Below, piece by piece: positions 35,325 to 43,586 of a stretch of DNA of 64,000 nucleotides. A model generated the notes under the pieces. The model saw only the letters and a list, made by a program, of their open reading frames with translations, did not search any database and was not told where the DNA came from. The stretch is from NCBI GenBank assembly GCA_008011715.2, contig CP136508.1:5332001-5396000 (forward strand), read 5' to 3'. The position numbers and the translations under genes are program-made. Within the stretch, counting starts at the first letter, position 1. The number at the start of each line of letters is the position of its first letter. The stretch is from [Empedobacter] haloabium. Lineage in GTDB: Bacteria > Pseudomonadota > Gammaproteobacteria > Burkholderiales > Burkholderiaceae_D.

Positions 35325-36290
35325 ATGGACACGATCGAGAACATCGCCACCGCCCCGATGTGGGCGGGCTTCGTCGGCTTCGTGCTGGTGATGCTGGCGC
35401 TGGACCTGTGGGTCTTCGGCGGCAACAAGGCGCACAAGGTCAGCGTGCGCGAAGCCGGCGCCTGGTCGCTGGGCTGGTTCACGCTGGCGCTGCTGTTCAA
35501 CGCCGGCCTGTGGTGGTACCTGAAGGGCAGCGTCGGGCCGGAAATCGCCGAGCAGAAGGCGCTCGAATTCCTGTCCGGCTACCTGATCGAGAAGGCGCTG
35601 TCGGTCGACAACGTGTTCATCTTCTTGCTGATCTTTTCGGCCTTCCAGGTGCGCCCCGAGTACCAGCGCCGCGTGCTGATCTACGGCGTGCTGGGCGCGA
35701 TCGTCATGCGTGCCGTGATGATCCTGGCCGGCGCCTGGGTGGTCAGCGAGTTCTCGTGGGTGCTGTACCTGTTCGGTGCCTTCCTGCTGGTGACGGGCGT
35801 GCGCATGATGTGGGCCGCCGACCATGAGCCGGACGTGCAGAACAATCCGGTGCTGCGCCTGGCGCGGCGCGTGCTGCCGGTGGCGCCGGGCGACCATGGC
35901 GAGAAATTCTTCGTGCGCCACAACGGCGTGCGCCACGTGACGACGCTGTTCCTGGTGCTGATCCTGATCGAGGCGACGGACCTGGTGTTCGCAGTCGATT
36001 CGATCCCGGCGATCTTCGCCATCACTTCGGACCCGTTCATCGTCTTTACGTCGAACCTGTTCGCGATCCTGGGCCTGCGCGCACTGTATTTCCTGCTGGC
36101 CGACATCGCCGACCGTTTCCACCTGCTGAAGTATGGCCTGGCGCTGGTGCTGTGCTTTATCGGCGCGAAGATGCTGCTGCTGCCGTGGGTCCACCTGCCC
36201 GTGCACGTGTCGCTGGCCGTCGTCGCCACCTTGATCGCTGGCAGCGTAGTGGCCAGCCTGTATGTAACGCGTAACCAATCGAAGGAGTAA
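35325..36290 (+). CDS. TerC/Alx-family membrane protein (probable metal exporter)
   Basis: 321 residues, about nine membrane helices. The motifs EKALSVDNVFIFLLIFSAF and LILIEATDLVFAVDSIPAIF carry the paired acidic residues typical of TerC and Alx, which export manganese. RBS AGGAGAG precedes the ATG. I see no yybP-ykoY manganese riboswitch in front of it; the gene instead follows an HPF gene and may be controlled by the divergent NhaR. Substrate is inferred from the family. Confidence 0.9.
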   Translation: MDTIENIATAPMWAGFVGFVLVMLALDLWVFGGNKAHKVSVREAGAWSLGWFTLALLFNAGLWWYLKGSVGPEIAEQKALEFLSGYLIEKALSVDNVFIFLLIFSAFQVRPEYQRRVLIYGVLGAIVMRAVMILAGAWVVSEFSWVLYLFGAFLLVTGVRMMWAADHEPDVQNNPVLRLARRVLPVAPGDHGEKFFVRHNGVRHVTTLFLVLILIEATDLVFAVDSIPAIFAITSDPFIVFTSNLFAILGLRALYFLLADIADRFHLLKYGLALVLCFIGAKMLLLPWVHLPVHVSLAVVATLIAGSVVASLYVTRNQSKE

Positions 36291-36293
36291 GCA

Positions 36294-36692
36294 ATGCGTA
36301 CCTATCCGACCGACAGCCCGCGTGCTGCCGCCCGTATCCTGGCCCTGGCGATGATCGTCGACGGCGACCTGGCCCCGGCCGAACTGCGCACCCTGGCGCG
36401 CACCGGCGTGCTGGCGCAGATCGACATCGATTTCGACACCTTCCAGGAATTGATGGGAGAGCTGTGCGAGGACATGCTGATCGACGCGGCCGGCCAACGC
36501 AACGTGGAGCTGGAGCCCGAGGCGCTCGACCTGATGCTGGCTGAAGTGCGCGATGCCGCGCTGCGGCGCCGGCTGCTGGCCGCCATGTCGCGCATCGCCG
36601 ATGCCGACGGCAAGCTGGCCGACGCCGAGGCGACGCTGCTGGCGCACGCCGCGGCGGCATGGTCGGGCGACCGCCTGCCGGCCGCCGCGTGA
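36294..36692 (+). CDS. TerB-like small protein
   Basis: 132 residues, all helical by sequence. ARILALAMIVDGDLAPAELRTLA and AAMSRIADADGKLADAEATLL are two repeats of a TerB/DjlA-type acidic helical motif. It lies three bases after terC, which supports a TerC-TerB pairing, as in tellurite-resistance-type clusters. It ends seven bases before the convergent MerR gene. Biochemical function unknown. Confidence 0.65.
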   Translation: MRTYPTDSPRAAARILALAMIVDGDLAPAELRTLARTGVLAQIDIDFDTFQELMGELCEDMLIDAAGQRNVELEPEALDLMLAEVRDAALRRRLLAAMSRIADADGKLADAEATLLAHAAAAWSGDRLPAAA

Positions 36693-36699
36693 TGCGCCG

Positions 36700-37659
36700 T
36701 CAGCCCGGTGCCGGCAGCGGCAGCCCTTCCGCCAGGGCCAGCCGCTCCATCGCGCCCTCGAGCAGGGTGCGGGCGCGGGCCGCCGCCAGTTCCAGCTCGC
36801 GATGCAGCGGCGCGTGGGACGGGCTGTCCGCCGCGCAGCGGGCGCTGTAGCGCTCGAACGATCCCACCATCAGCAGCAGGTCGGCCAGGTGGCGCGGGCA
36901 TTCGCACATGACGCGATTGCCGGCCGCGGTAATGGTGGCCAGCGCGCGCTCGTCGAAGCGGGCCGGCTGCACCAGCGCCGGGCGCTCCGGCAAGGCGACG
37001 GCCTGCCCCGCCAGCGCAGCGCGGCACAGCAGCGCCAGTTCGCCCATCTCGGCGGGCACGCGCGCCACCAGGCAGCCATGCGCGCGCAGCTCGCGGATCG
37101 TGGCGCTGGCACAAAAGCGGTACAGCACGACAACCGCGCCGACGTCGGTCTGGCGCCGTGCGGCCGCGATCAGCGGCACCGCCTCCACTTCCAGCTCGGA
37201 CAACTCGACGAGCAGCACGTCCGCCGCGACGCCCGCCAGCAGGGCCGCATCCTCCAGCCGGGCGCAGTGGCGCAGCACGTCCAGCCCCGGCAGGTGGCCG
37301 GAGGCGGCGATGCGCCGGCCGAGGCTTTCGCCGATGACGGCCACGCGCACCGGGGCCGAAGCGGCCGGCAGTGCCGCGCGCACACCCGTCAGTTCTTCCA
37401 GCCGGTCCATCGACAGCCCGGTCAGCGTGCCGATCGGGTGCCCCTGGTCGACCAGCTGTTTGAGCAGCGCCAGCCGGCGCACCTGCTCGGCGGTGTAGAG
37501 CCGCTGGCCATGCTCCGAGCGTTTTGTATCGGACAAGTTATAGCGCCGCTCCCACACGCGCAGCGTTTCCACGCTGAGGCCGGCCAGGCGGGCCGCCACG
37601 CCGCTGCGGTAGGCCAGCGGCGGCCGGTCGGTGCCGTCGATCGGGGTGATGTCGTTCAT
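36700..37659 (-). CDS. MerR-family regulator with cobalamin-binding-like domain
   Basis: 319 residues. The N-terminal MerR helix-turn-helix is YRSGVAARLAGLSVETLRVWERRY, with the typical wing HGQRLYTAEQVRRLALL. The C-terminal part (from PVRVAVIGESLGRRI) has the Rossmann-like shape of B12-binding domains as in CarH/LitR, but I do not see the DxHxxG cobalamin ligand motif, so it may bind another signal. AGGAGCGG precedes the ATG at 37659. A 15-bp palindrome lies in its upstream region. Confidence 0.82.
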   Translation of the reverse strand: MNDITPIDGTDRPPLAYRSGVAARLAGLSVETLRVWERRYNLSDTKRSEHGQRLYTAEQVRRLALLKQLVDQGHPIGTLTGLSMDRLEELTGVRAALPAASAPVRVAVIGESLGRRIAASGHLPGLDVLRHCARLEDAALLAGVAADVLLVELSELEVEAVPLIAAARRQTDVGAVVVLYRFCASATIRELRAHGCLVARVPAEMGELALLCRAALAGQAVALPERPALVQPARFDERALATITAAGNRVMCECPRHLADLLLMVGSFERYSARCAADSPSHAPLHRELELAAARARTLLEGAMERLALAEGLPLPAPG

Positions 37660-37690
37660 TTGAACCGCTCCTGAACCAGTGATGGGAGCC

Positions 37691-37717
37691 ATTTTACGCG
37701 GATTTGTCCAGGACAAA
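37691..37717 (-). promoter_or_regulatory. MerR gene promoter region with palindrome
   Basis: TTTGTCCAGGACAAA (37703-37717) is a perfect inverted repeat around a central A, next to a minus-strand TAAAAT (37696-37691) 32 bases before the ATG. MerR proteins bind such dyads in promoter spacers, so this is the likely autoregulatory operator. Confidence 0.5.
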
Positions 37718-37773
37718 CGCACGTTTGACGCGTGATTTGGTCTTTCCTCGGTTCAATAGCTGGGCGACGGGCG

Positions 37774-37799
37774 CAAAAAAAGCCACCGCTCGGGTGGCT
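37774..37799 (-). terminator. Terminator downstream of the DUF2058 gene
   Basis: On the minus strand AGCCACCC-GAGC-GGTGGCT is followed by seven T. It lies 129 bases beyond the DUF2058 stop, on the far side of the palindromic element, and before the MerR promoter. Confidence 0.75.
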
Positions 37800-37802
37800 C
37801 GT

Positions 37803-37899
37803 GGGGTCTGTCCCTGCAAGGGACTGACCCCGAAGTTTGCGAGATTGGCGTGACATCGGCGGTGAACTTCAGGGTCAGTCCCCGCTGGGGACAGACCCC
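37803..37899. repeat. Modular palindromic element
   Basis: Same layout as 2883-2978: GGGGTCTGTCCC, TGCAA, GGGACTGACCCC, GAAGTTTG (37832-37839), loop, GAACTTC, GGGTCAGTCCCC, GCT, GGGGACAGACCCC. Loop sequences differ from the other copies while the modules agree. It lies just after the DUF2058 gene and before a terminator. Confidence 0.85.
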
Positions 37900-37927
37900 G
37901 GCTTGTTTGCCGCACCGGCCATCCGAC

Positions 37928-38464
37928 TCACCACATCAGATCATCCGGAATCTGGTAAGCCGCATACGGATCATCCGGATCGACCTCGGTGCTGGGCTTG
38001 TTGACCCGCACCACCAGCGCCGGGTCGCGCTCGGCGATCTTGTCCGCGATGACGCGCGGGACCAGCTCCGTGTTCTCGCCCAGGCGCACGATGACGAGCC
38101 GGCCGGCCACCAGGTGCTCGCGCACGGCGCTGGAGACATGGATGCGTTCGATCTTGTTCTGGAAGGTGAAGTTGTAGGCGATGTCGCCGTTGCCCTTGCT
38201 CTGCCGGTTCTGCTGCACCATCTGCGCGATCTGCGCCATGATGGCCTTCTGCGCGGCGGCCGCGTCGCGCTGCGCGTTCAGCTCGCGCGCCCGTTCGGCG
38301 GCCTTGCGCTGCTGTTCCTGCGCGGCCAGCTTGGCTTCGTCCACGCTTTGCGTGCCCGTGCGGCGCTCCACCTTCGCCTGTTTGCTTTTGTCCTGGTTGA
38401 CCAGTTTGACCTTCTTCTTGTCGACCAGGCCCGCCTTGAGTAGTTGCTCCTGCAACGAGACCAT
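37928..38464 (-). CDS. DUF2058 protein
   Basis: 178 residues. MVSLQEQLLKAGLVDKKKVK is the diagnostic start of DUF2058 (YaiL-type) proteins; a long charged helical stretch (about 30-95, rich in Lys, Gln and Ala, probably coiled coil) leads to a compact C-terminal domain (NFTFQNKIERIHV, DDPYAAYQIPDDLMW). Members are described as nucleoprotein- or polynucleotide-associated. GGAG precedes the ATG at 38464. Function not established. Confidence 0.85.
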   Translation of the reverse strand: MVSLQEQLLKAGLVDKKKVKLVNQDKSKQAKVERRTGTQSVDEAKLAAQEQQRKAAERARELNAQRDAAAAQKAIMAQIAQMVQQNRQSKGNGDIAYNFTFQNKIERIHVSSAVREHLVAGRLVIVRLGENTELVPRVIADKIAERDPALVVRVNKPSTEVDPDDPYAAYQIPDDLMW

Positions 38465-38641
38465 CTGCTGCTCCGTAAAAACGTGGCCGGCAACGCGCCG
38501 GCCGCAAACCGCCAGCATAGCAAATGCCCCGGCCCGCCAGCGGAAACTTTGACCTGCGCGACCAGAAAGAAGATACTTGGCAACGTTGCATTCCCGAATT
38601 CACAATTCAACATCGCAGTTCCGTATCGAGGAGAATCGTCA

Positions 38642-40300
38642 GTGAAGAAAGTCTTGCTGGTCACCCTGCTGGCCGCCGCGTTCGCGGCGCAGGCACAGAG
38701 CACCCCGGCCACGCCGCAGTTCGACGCGCAGCGCCTGTCGCAGCACGTCAAGGTGCTGGCGTCCGACGCGTTCGAGGGCCGCGGCCCGCATACCGCCGGC
38801 GAAACCAAGACCGTCGAATACCTGGTCGAGCAGTTCAAGGCGGCCGGCCTGCAGCCGGGCGGCGACGTCGTCAATGGCAAGCGCGGCTGGACCCAGGACG
38901 TGCCGCTGGGCCGCTTCGAGATCAAGGGCCCGGTCAAGCTGACCCTGCACGATGGCAAGAAGAGCGAGTCCTTCACGCAGGGCGAGCAGATCGCCGTGCG
39001 CGCCGCGATGAACGGTGCCAAGCTGGTCGACTTCAAGAACGCGCCGCTGGTCTTCGTCGGCTACGGCACCACGGCGCCGGAGCGCAACTGGGACGATTTC
39101 AAGGGCGTGGAACTGCAGGGCAAGCTGGCCGTCGTGCTGATCAACGATGCCGACTTCGAGACCGGCCAAGGCGATTTCGGCGGCAAGGCCATGACCTACT
39201 ACGGCCGCTGGACGTACAAATACGAAGAGATGGCCCGCCGCGGCGCGCTGGGCACCCTGATCGTGCACGAGACGGCGCCGGCTTCCTACGGCTGGGCGAC
39301 GGTGAAGAACTCGAACACCAATGTCATGTACGACATCGTGCGCAAGGCGCCGCGCGAAGCCCATGCGCCGATGGAGGCCTGGATCCAGCGCGACGTCACC
39401 GTGGACCTGTTCAAGCGCGCCGGCCTCGATTTCGAGGCGCTGAAGAAGCAGGCGCAGCGCCGCGACTTCAAGCCGGTGCCGCTGAAGGGCATCACGCTGT
39501 CGGCCCACTACGCGGTGGACGCCCAGGTCATCAAGTCGAAAAACGTGGCCGCCCGTATCGAGGGCAGCAAGCGGCCGGACGAAACCGTCATCTACAGCGG
39601 CCACTGGGACCACCTCGGCGTCGGCCTGCCGGACGCGAAGGGCGACCGGATCTACAACGGCGCGGTCGACAACGCGACCGGCATCGCCGCCCTGCTGGAA
39701 CTGGCGCGCGCCTATGCCAAGGCGCCGGCACCGCAGCGCGGCGTGGCCTTCCTGGCCGTGACGGCCGAGGAAAAAGGCCTGCTGGGGTCCGAATACTATG
39801 CGGCCAATCCGCTGTACCCGCTGGAGAAGACGGTCGGCGTCATCAATATGGATGCGCTGAGCCCGTACGGCCCGGCGCGCGACTTCACGATCTCGGGCAG
39901 TGCCAAGCTGGACCTGCTGGACCAGCTGGTCGCCAAGGCCAGGCAGTACGACATGACCTACGCGCCCGATCCGAAGCCGGAGGCGGGTCACTTCTTCCGT
40001 TCCGACCACTTCCCGTTCGCCAAGCGCGGCGTGCCGGCGATTTCGTTCGGTTCGGGTGAAGACCTGATCGACGGCGGCAAGACGGCTGGCGCGAAGGTCG
40101 AGGAGACTTACGTGACCGACCACTACCACCAGCCATCGGACGAATGGAATGCGCAGTGGCCCTTCACCGGCATGGCACGCGACCTGGGCCTGCTGTACAG
40201 CCTGGGCCGCGACCTGGCCGACGGCAGCAGCTGGCCGAACTGGGCCAAGGACGCCGAGTTCCGCGCCGTGCGCGAGCAGACCGCCGCGCAAAGGAAATAA
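38642..40300 (+). CDS. Secreted M28-family metallopeptidase
   Basis: 552 residues with a signal peptide (VTLLAAAFAAQAQS). A PA-type insert lies at about 110-300 (PLVFVGYGTTAPERNWDDFK). The M28 core has ligands in YSGHWDHLG (His), GAVDNATGIA (Asp), TAEEKGLLGSEYY (Glu-Glu), INMDAL (Asp) and DHYHQPSDE (His), so both zinc sites look complete. The start is the GTG at 38642, with GAGGAG ten bases upstream. It diverges from DUF2058. It should release N-terminal amino acids outside the cytoplasm. Confidence 0.92.
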   Translation: MKKVLLVTLLAAAFAAQAQSTPATPQFDAQRLSQHVKVLASDAFEGRGPHTAGETKTVEYLVEQFKAAGLQPGGDVVNGKRGWTQDVPLGRFEIKGPVKLTLHDGKKSESFTQGEQIAVRAAMNGAKLVDFKNAPLVFVGYGTTAPERNWDDFKGVELQGKLAVVLINDADFETGQGDFGGKAMTYYGRWTYKYEEMARRGALGTLIVHETAPASYGWATVKNSNTNVMYDIVRKAPREAHAPMEAWIQRDVTVDLFKRAGLDFEALKKQAQRRDFKPVPLKGITLSAHYAVDAQVIKSKNVAARIEGSKRPDETVIYSGHWDHLGVGLPDAKGDRIYNGAVDNATGIAALLELARAYAKAPAPQRGVAFLAVTAEEKGLLGSEYYAANPLYPLEKTVGVINMDALSPYGPARDFTISGSAKLDLLDQLVAKARQYDMTYAPDPKPEAGHFFRSDHFPFAKRGVPAISFGSGEDLIDGGKTAGAKVEETYVTDHYHQPSDEWNAQWPFTGMARDLGLLYSLGRDLADGSSWPNWAKDAEFRAVREQTAAQRK

Positions 40301-40312
40301 CCGTTCCAGGCA

Positions 40313-40388
40313 AGGGGACTGTCCCCGGTTTTCATCCGCGGCGTGCCATCGGCGCCAGCTCCGCCATGAAAACCCGGGGACAGCCCCT
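40313..40388. repeat. Modular palindromic element, GGTTTTCAT variant
   Basis: AGGGGACTGTCCCC followed by GGTTTTCAT (left, to 40335) mirrors ATGAAAACC, CGGGGACAGCCCCT (right, from 40366), with a 30-base loop. The outer 13-mer is the same type as in the 2883 family, but the second word is GGTTTTCAT instead of GAAGTTTG. It lies 12 bases after the M28 gene. Confidence 0.8.
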
Positions 40389-40523
40389 GCTGCCCTGGCG
40401 GCGACTCGAATCTTTTCACGATTTGCTGTGGTGGCGTTACCAAAAGTGACAATGTGTGAGCATTAGCGCCACTTTCCACACGTATACTTGTGTACTTTCA
40501 ATGAAAGATTTCACAAGGGGATC

Positions 40524-41705
40524 ATGGACGCCTTCACGCTGATCGTCGCTTCGGGCCTGGCCGCGGGCATCATGGCGGCGACCATGTTCCTGTTGTATCG
40601 CGCCGGCTCGCGCGCCGCCGGCCTGGTGGACTGGTCGCTGGCGGGACTGCTGTTTTTCTCGTCGAACGCGGTCGCGTTCACCGCCAGCCTGACGCAGGTG
40701 CATGACGTCAGCATCGCCGCGATCGGCAACGCGCTGTATATCGCCGGCCATTTCGGCGTGCTGGCCGGACTGCGCCGCCACCTCGGCCTGAAGCCCCGTT
40801 ACGAAGCACTGCTGGCCCTGGTGCTGGCGATCGTGCTGGTGCACCGCACCGAGTTCGCGCAGGCATCCGTCGCCAACCGCCTGCTCATGTTCGCGCCCGT
40901 GATCGTGTCGATCAATGGCGCCGTCGTCTGGCACATCTGGCGGCTGCCGCGCAGCGAGGCGCGTCCCGCCTACCTGCCGCTGATGGCGCTGGAACTGCTG
41001 TTCATGCTGCAGATGCTGGTACGCACCGGCTATATCGCATGGCACCGCACGACCGACCTGACGTTCATGGGCAGCCAGGCCCTGCAAACGCTGGGGTCGC
41101 TGTCCGTGTTCGTCTTCCTGATGGTCGCCGGCATGGGCTGCGCGCTGATCGTCATCCGCCACCAGGAGCTGGCACTGCGCAAGGCCTCGCTGACGGACAG
41201 CCTGACCGGCTGGCTGAACCGGCGCGCCCTGCACGACGTGGCCGAGCGCGAATGCCTGCGCACGCAACGCTCGGGGGAGGCGCTGTCGTTCCTGACGTTC
41301 GACATCGACCACTTCAAGGCAATCAACGACCGCTACGGTCACAGCGTTGGAGATAGCGCTATCCGGCACGTCACGGCATTGGCCGCGCAGGCGCTGCGCG
41401 GCTATGACGGCCTGTTCCGGCTGGGCGGCGAGGAATTCGCCGTGCTGGTCACCGGCAGCAGCGACGACACGCTGCTGCGCATCGCGGAGCGGGTACGCGA
41501 CCTGATCGCGCGCACGCCCCTGTATGCGGACAACAAGGCCGTCGCGCTGACCGTCAGCATCGGGCTGGCCAGCCGCACTGCGGGCGACGGCAGCTGGGAA
41601 GATGCGCTGCGCCGCGCCGACCTGGCGCTGTACCGCAGCAAGCGCGCGGGCCGCAACCGCGTCACGCTGGACGGCGACAATCTGGATACGCCTGCCGCGG
41701 CGTAG
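40524..41705 (+). CDS. Membrane-bound diguanylate cyclase (GGDEF)
   Basis: 393 residues. About six membrane helices (1-200), a short linker, then GGDEF from SLTDSLTGWLNRRALHD to the end. The active site is LGGEEF, with inhibitory-site RGYD five residues ahead. The layout and length match the cyclase at 2985, so the two may be paralogs. The ATG at 40524 has AAGGGG upstream. Signal unknown. Confidence 0.9.
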   Translation: MDAFTLIVASGLAAGIMAATMFLLYRAGSRAAGLVDWSLAGLLFFSSNAVAFTASLTQVHDVSIAAIGNALYIAGHFGVLAGLRRHLGLKPRYEALLALVLAIVLVHRTEFAQASVANRLLMFAPVIVSINGAVVWHIWRLPRSEARPAYLPLMALELLFMLQMLVRTGYIAWHRTTDLTFMGSQALQTLGSLSVFVFLMVAGMGCALIVIRHQELALRKASLTDSLTGWLNRRALHDVAERECLRTQRSGEALSFLTFDIDHFKAINDRYGHSVGDSAIRHVTALAAQALRGYDGLFRLGGEEFAVLVTGSSDDTLLRIAERVRDLIARTPLYADNKAVALTVSIGLASRTAGDGSWEDALRRADLALYRSKRAGRNRVTLDGDNLDTPAAA

Positions 41706-41711
41706 CGGCGA

Positions 41712-41736
41712 AAAACCGGTGACTGTCACCGGTTTT
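41712..41736. terminator. Perfect 25-bp palindrome, bidirectional terminator
   Basis: AAAACCGGTGAC-T-GTCACCGGTTTT has 12-bp perfect arms ending in TTTT on both strands. It lies between the convergent cyclase (ends 41705) and DUF805 (ends 41742) genes. Its core GGTGACTGTCACC belongs to the same degenerate 13-mer family as the other palindromic elements. Confidence 0.8.
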
Positions 41737-41741
41737 CCTGA

Positions 41742-42260
41742 TCAGAACACCCGGCTGTTGGCCGCGCGCGTGCGTTCGCCGATCGTTTTGTAGGCGTCCA
41801 CCGCCGAATACAGCACCATGGCCAGGAACAGCCCCGGGCCGACGCACGCCAGCGCGATCGCGCCGCGGCTGTTGGGGGCCGGCGGCGCGCCGTAAGCATT
41901 CTCGCCTTCGTCTCCTTTGCCGATTGCCAGCCACAAGGTGACCGCGATATTCAACAGCGGCACCAGCAGCAGCACGCCCCACCAGCCGGCTTTGCCCAGG
42001 TCGTGCAGACGGCGGCGGGCAATGACCAGGTTGGCCGCCGCCATCAACGTGCCGACCAGCAGTTGCATCAACCCGGCGGCGACGGCCGGCCCGGCGCCAA
42101 TCGCACCCAGCAGCGCACCCAGGACGATGGCGACCAACAGCAGCGCGATCATCGCGCCAAAGCTGTAGGCCAGGTAACGCACGCGGCCGATGCGGCCATG
42201 CAGCGCGAACGGCTGCGGCTGTTGCACGGCGCCGGCTGGCGCCGCAGGAAAATCGGTCAA
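41742..42260 (-). CDS. DUF805 membrane protein, copy 1
   Basis: 172 residues. After a Pro/Ala/Gln-rich head come FALHGRIGRVRYLAYSFG and RRRLHDLGKAGWWGVLLLVPLLN, the DUF805 signature, with four membrane helices. The start is a TTG at 42260, chosen because GGAGG lies six bases upstream and no ATG fits. It is the last of three tandem related genes. Function unknown. Confidence 0.82.
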   Translation of the reverse strand: MTDFPAAPAGAVQQPQPFALHGRIGRVRYLAYSFGAMIALLLVAIVLGALLGAIGAGPAVAAGLMQLLVGTLMAAANLVIARRRLHDLGKAGWWGVLLLVPLLNIAVTLWLAIGKGDEGENAYGAPPAPNSRGAIALACVGPGLFLAMVLYSAVDAYKTIGERTRAANSRVF

Positions 42261-42361
42261 TCTCGCCTCCAGTGCAATGGTCGGGATACGGCATGCTAGC
42301 CCAAAGCGCCGGGCCGCGCCGGACGGCTGTTCCTGCCCCCCGATGGAGACGCTTGCCGGCG

Positions 42362-42874
42362 TCAGCGGCCGAGTGCCATCAATCCGTCCATGAAGGCCAC
42401 GACCAGCGCGAGCGGCCCCAGCCACCAGCCGGCCACCGCCAGCGCGAGCAGGCTGGCGAGGACCACGGCGCCGGCCACCTTGTCGAACGCTCCAGGCTGT
42501 GCCGGCACGGGCCCGAAGCGGTTGGGCACCGCATTGCCGGGGGCGAACAGCAGGTACAGCATCGCGACGACGCCGCCGTATGGCATCAGCCAGATCAGTG
42601 CCCAGAGACCCGAACGGCCCACGTCATGCAGTCGCCAGACCGACACGACGGCGGCAGCGATCTGTTGCCAGATGACCATACCCGCGGCCATCCACACTCC
42701 CATGATGGCGACACCACCCGGGTAGGTGCGCAGCGCCAGGCACAACAGGAGCAACACCACGAGCGCACCGACAACGGTCGCGGCAAGCAGATTCAGGTAG
42801 CGCAGCCGGCCGACCCGCGCGGCGAAACGTGGCGGTGGGGGCGGCGCGGCGACGGGGGTGTGCGCCGCTTGCAT
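42362..42874 (-). CDS. DUF805 membrane protein, copy 2
   Basis: 170 residues: RFAARVGRLRYLNLLAATVV, then VWRLHDVGRSGLWALIWLMP, with four to five helices. It is the most diverged of the three copies. Its ATG at 42874 overlaps the stop of copy 3 (ATGA), so the two are translationally coupled. Function unknown. Confidence 0.82.
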   Translation of the reverse strand: MQAAHTPVAAPPPPPRFAARVGRLRYLNLLAATVVGALVVLLLLCLALRTYPGGVAIMGVWMAAGMVIWQQIAAAVVSVWRLHDVGRSGLWALIWLMPYGGVVAMLYLLFAPGNAVPNRFGPVPAQPGAFDKVAGAVVLASLLALAVAGWWLGPLALVVAFMDGLMALGR

Positions 42875-43383
42875 CAGAAATGCCCCCAGGGATCCTGCGG
42901 CACCGGCTGAAGCAGCAGCAGGTAAGCCATGCCGGCCATTGTCAGCACCACGACGACACCCGCCAGGGCCTTGACGAGCAGGCTGTTCGCCACGGGCGGG
43001 GCGCCGTGCCGGTTCGCGCCGGCCTCCCCCGCCCCCAGGAGCAGCCACAACAGCAGCGCCACGTTCACCAGCGGAGCCAGCAGCAACAGCGCAAACCAGC
43101 CGCTGTGTCCCATGTCCATCAAGCGGCGCCGGGCCAGCGCCAGGGCGAAGACCCCCAGCAGCAGGAACGAGATCAGCGTTCCCAACAGTTGAGACAGCAA
43201 TACCCACGCAGTGGCCCGCAAGGCCAGCCCGGCTGCGACACCCAGCACGACGCTGAGCCAGAACGCGGCGGCCGAGTAATTAATATAGCGCAGCCGCCCG
43301 ATCCGGCCCGACCAGGCAAACAAACGGGGCGATTGCAAGGCCAGTGGCGGCGAGGAGGTAAAACTATGCAAGGTTGCTCCCAT
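42874..43383 (-). CDS. DUF805 membrane protein, copy 3
   Basis: 169 residues: LFAWSGRIGRLRYINYSAAAF and RRRLMDMGHSGWFALLLLAPLVN, with four helices and a soluble tail. First gene of the tandem set. Its upstream region (43384-43586) is shared with the divergent GGDEF-EAL gene and is AT-rich with no clear operator. Function unknown. Confidence 0.85.
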   Translation of the reverse strand: MGATLHSFTSSPPLALQSPRLFAWSGRIGRLRYINYSAAAFWLSVVLGVAAGLALRATAWVLLSQLLGTLISFLLLGVFALALARRRLMDMGHSGWFALLLLAPLVNVALLLWLLLGAGEAGANRHGAPPVANSLLVKALAGVVVVLTMAGMAYLLLLQPVPQDPWGHF

Positions 43384-43586
43384 GTATTTTCGGTCTGAAA
43401 ATCATACTGTTTTTGCAACTCTCCAGCCAGCGCTTTTGTCGAGGGAAGACTCGGAAACGCGCCACGGATCGGCGTCGGCAGCCAGCAACAACGGCAGCTT
43501 GTTGATGACTTTTTGGGCGAAACCACGTACCATATTTTCCACCTCGCAATATATATTGCCTTACATACACCCTCCTCGGCAGCATC

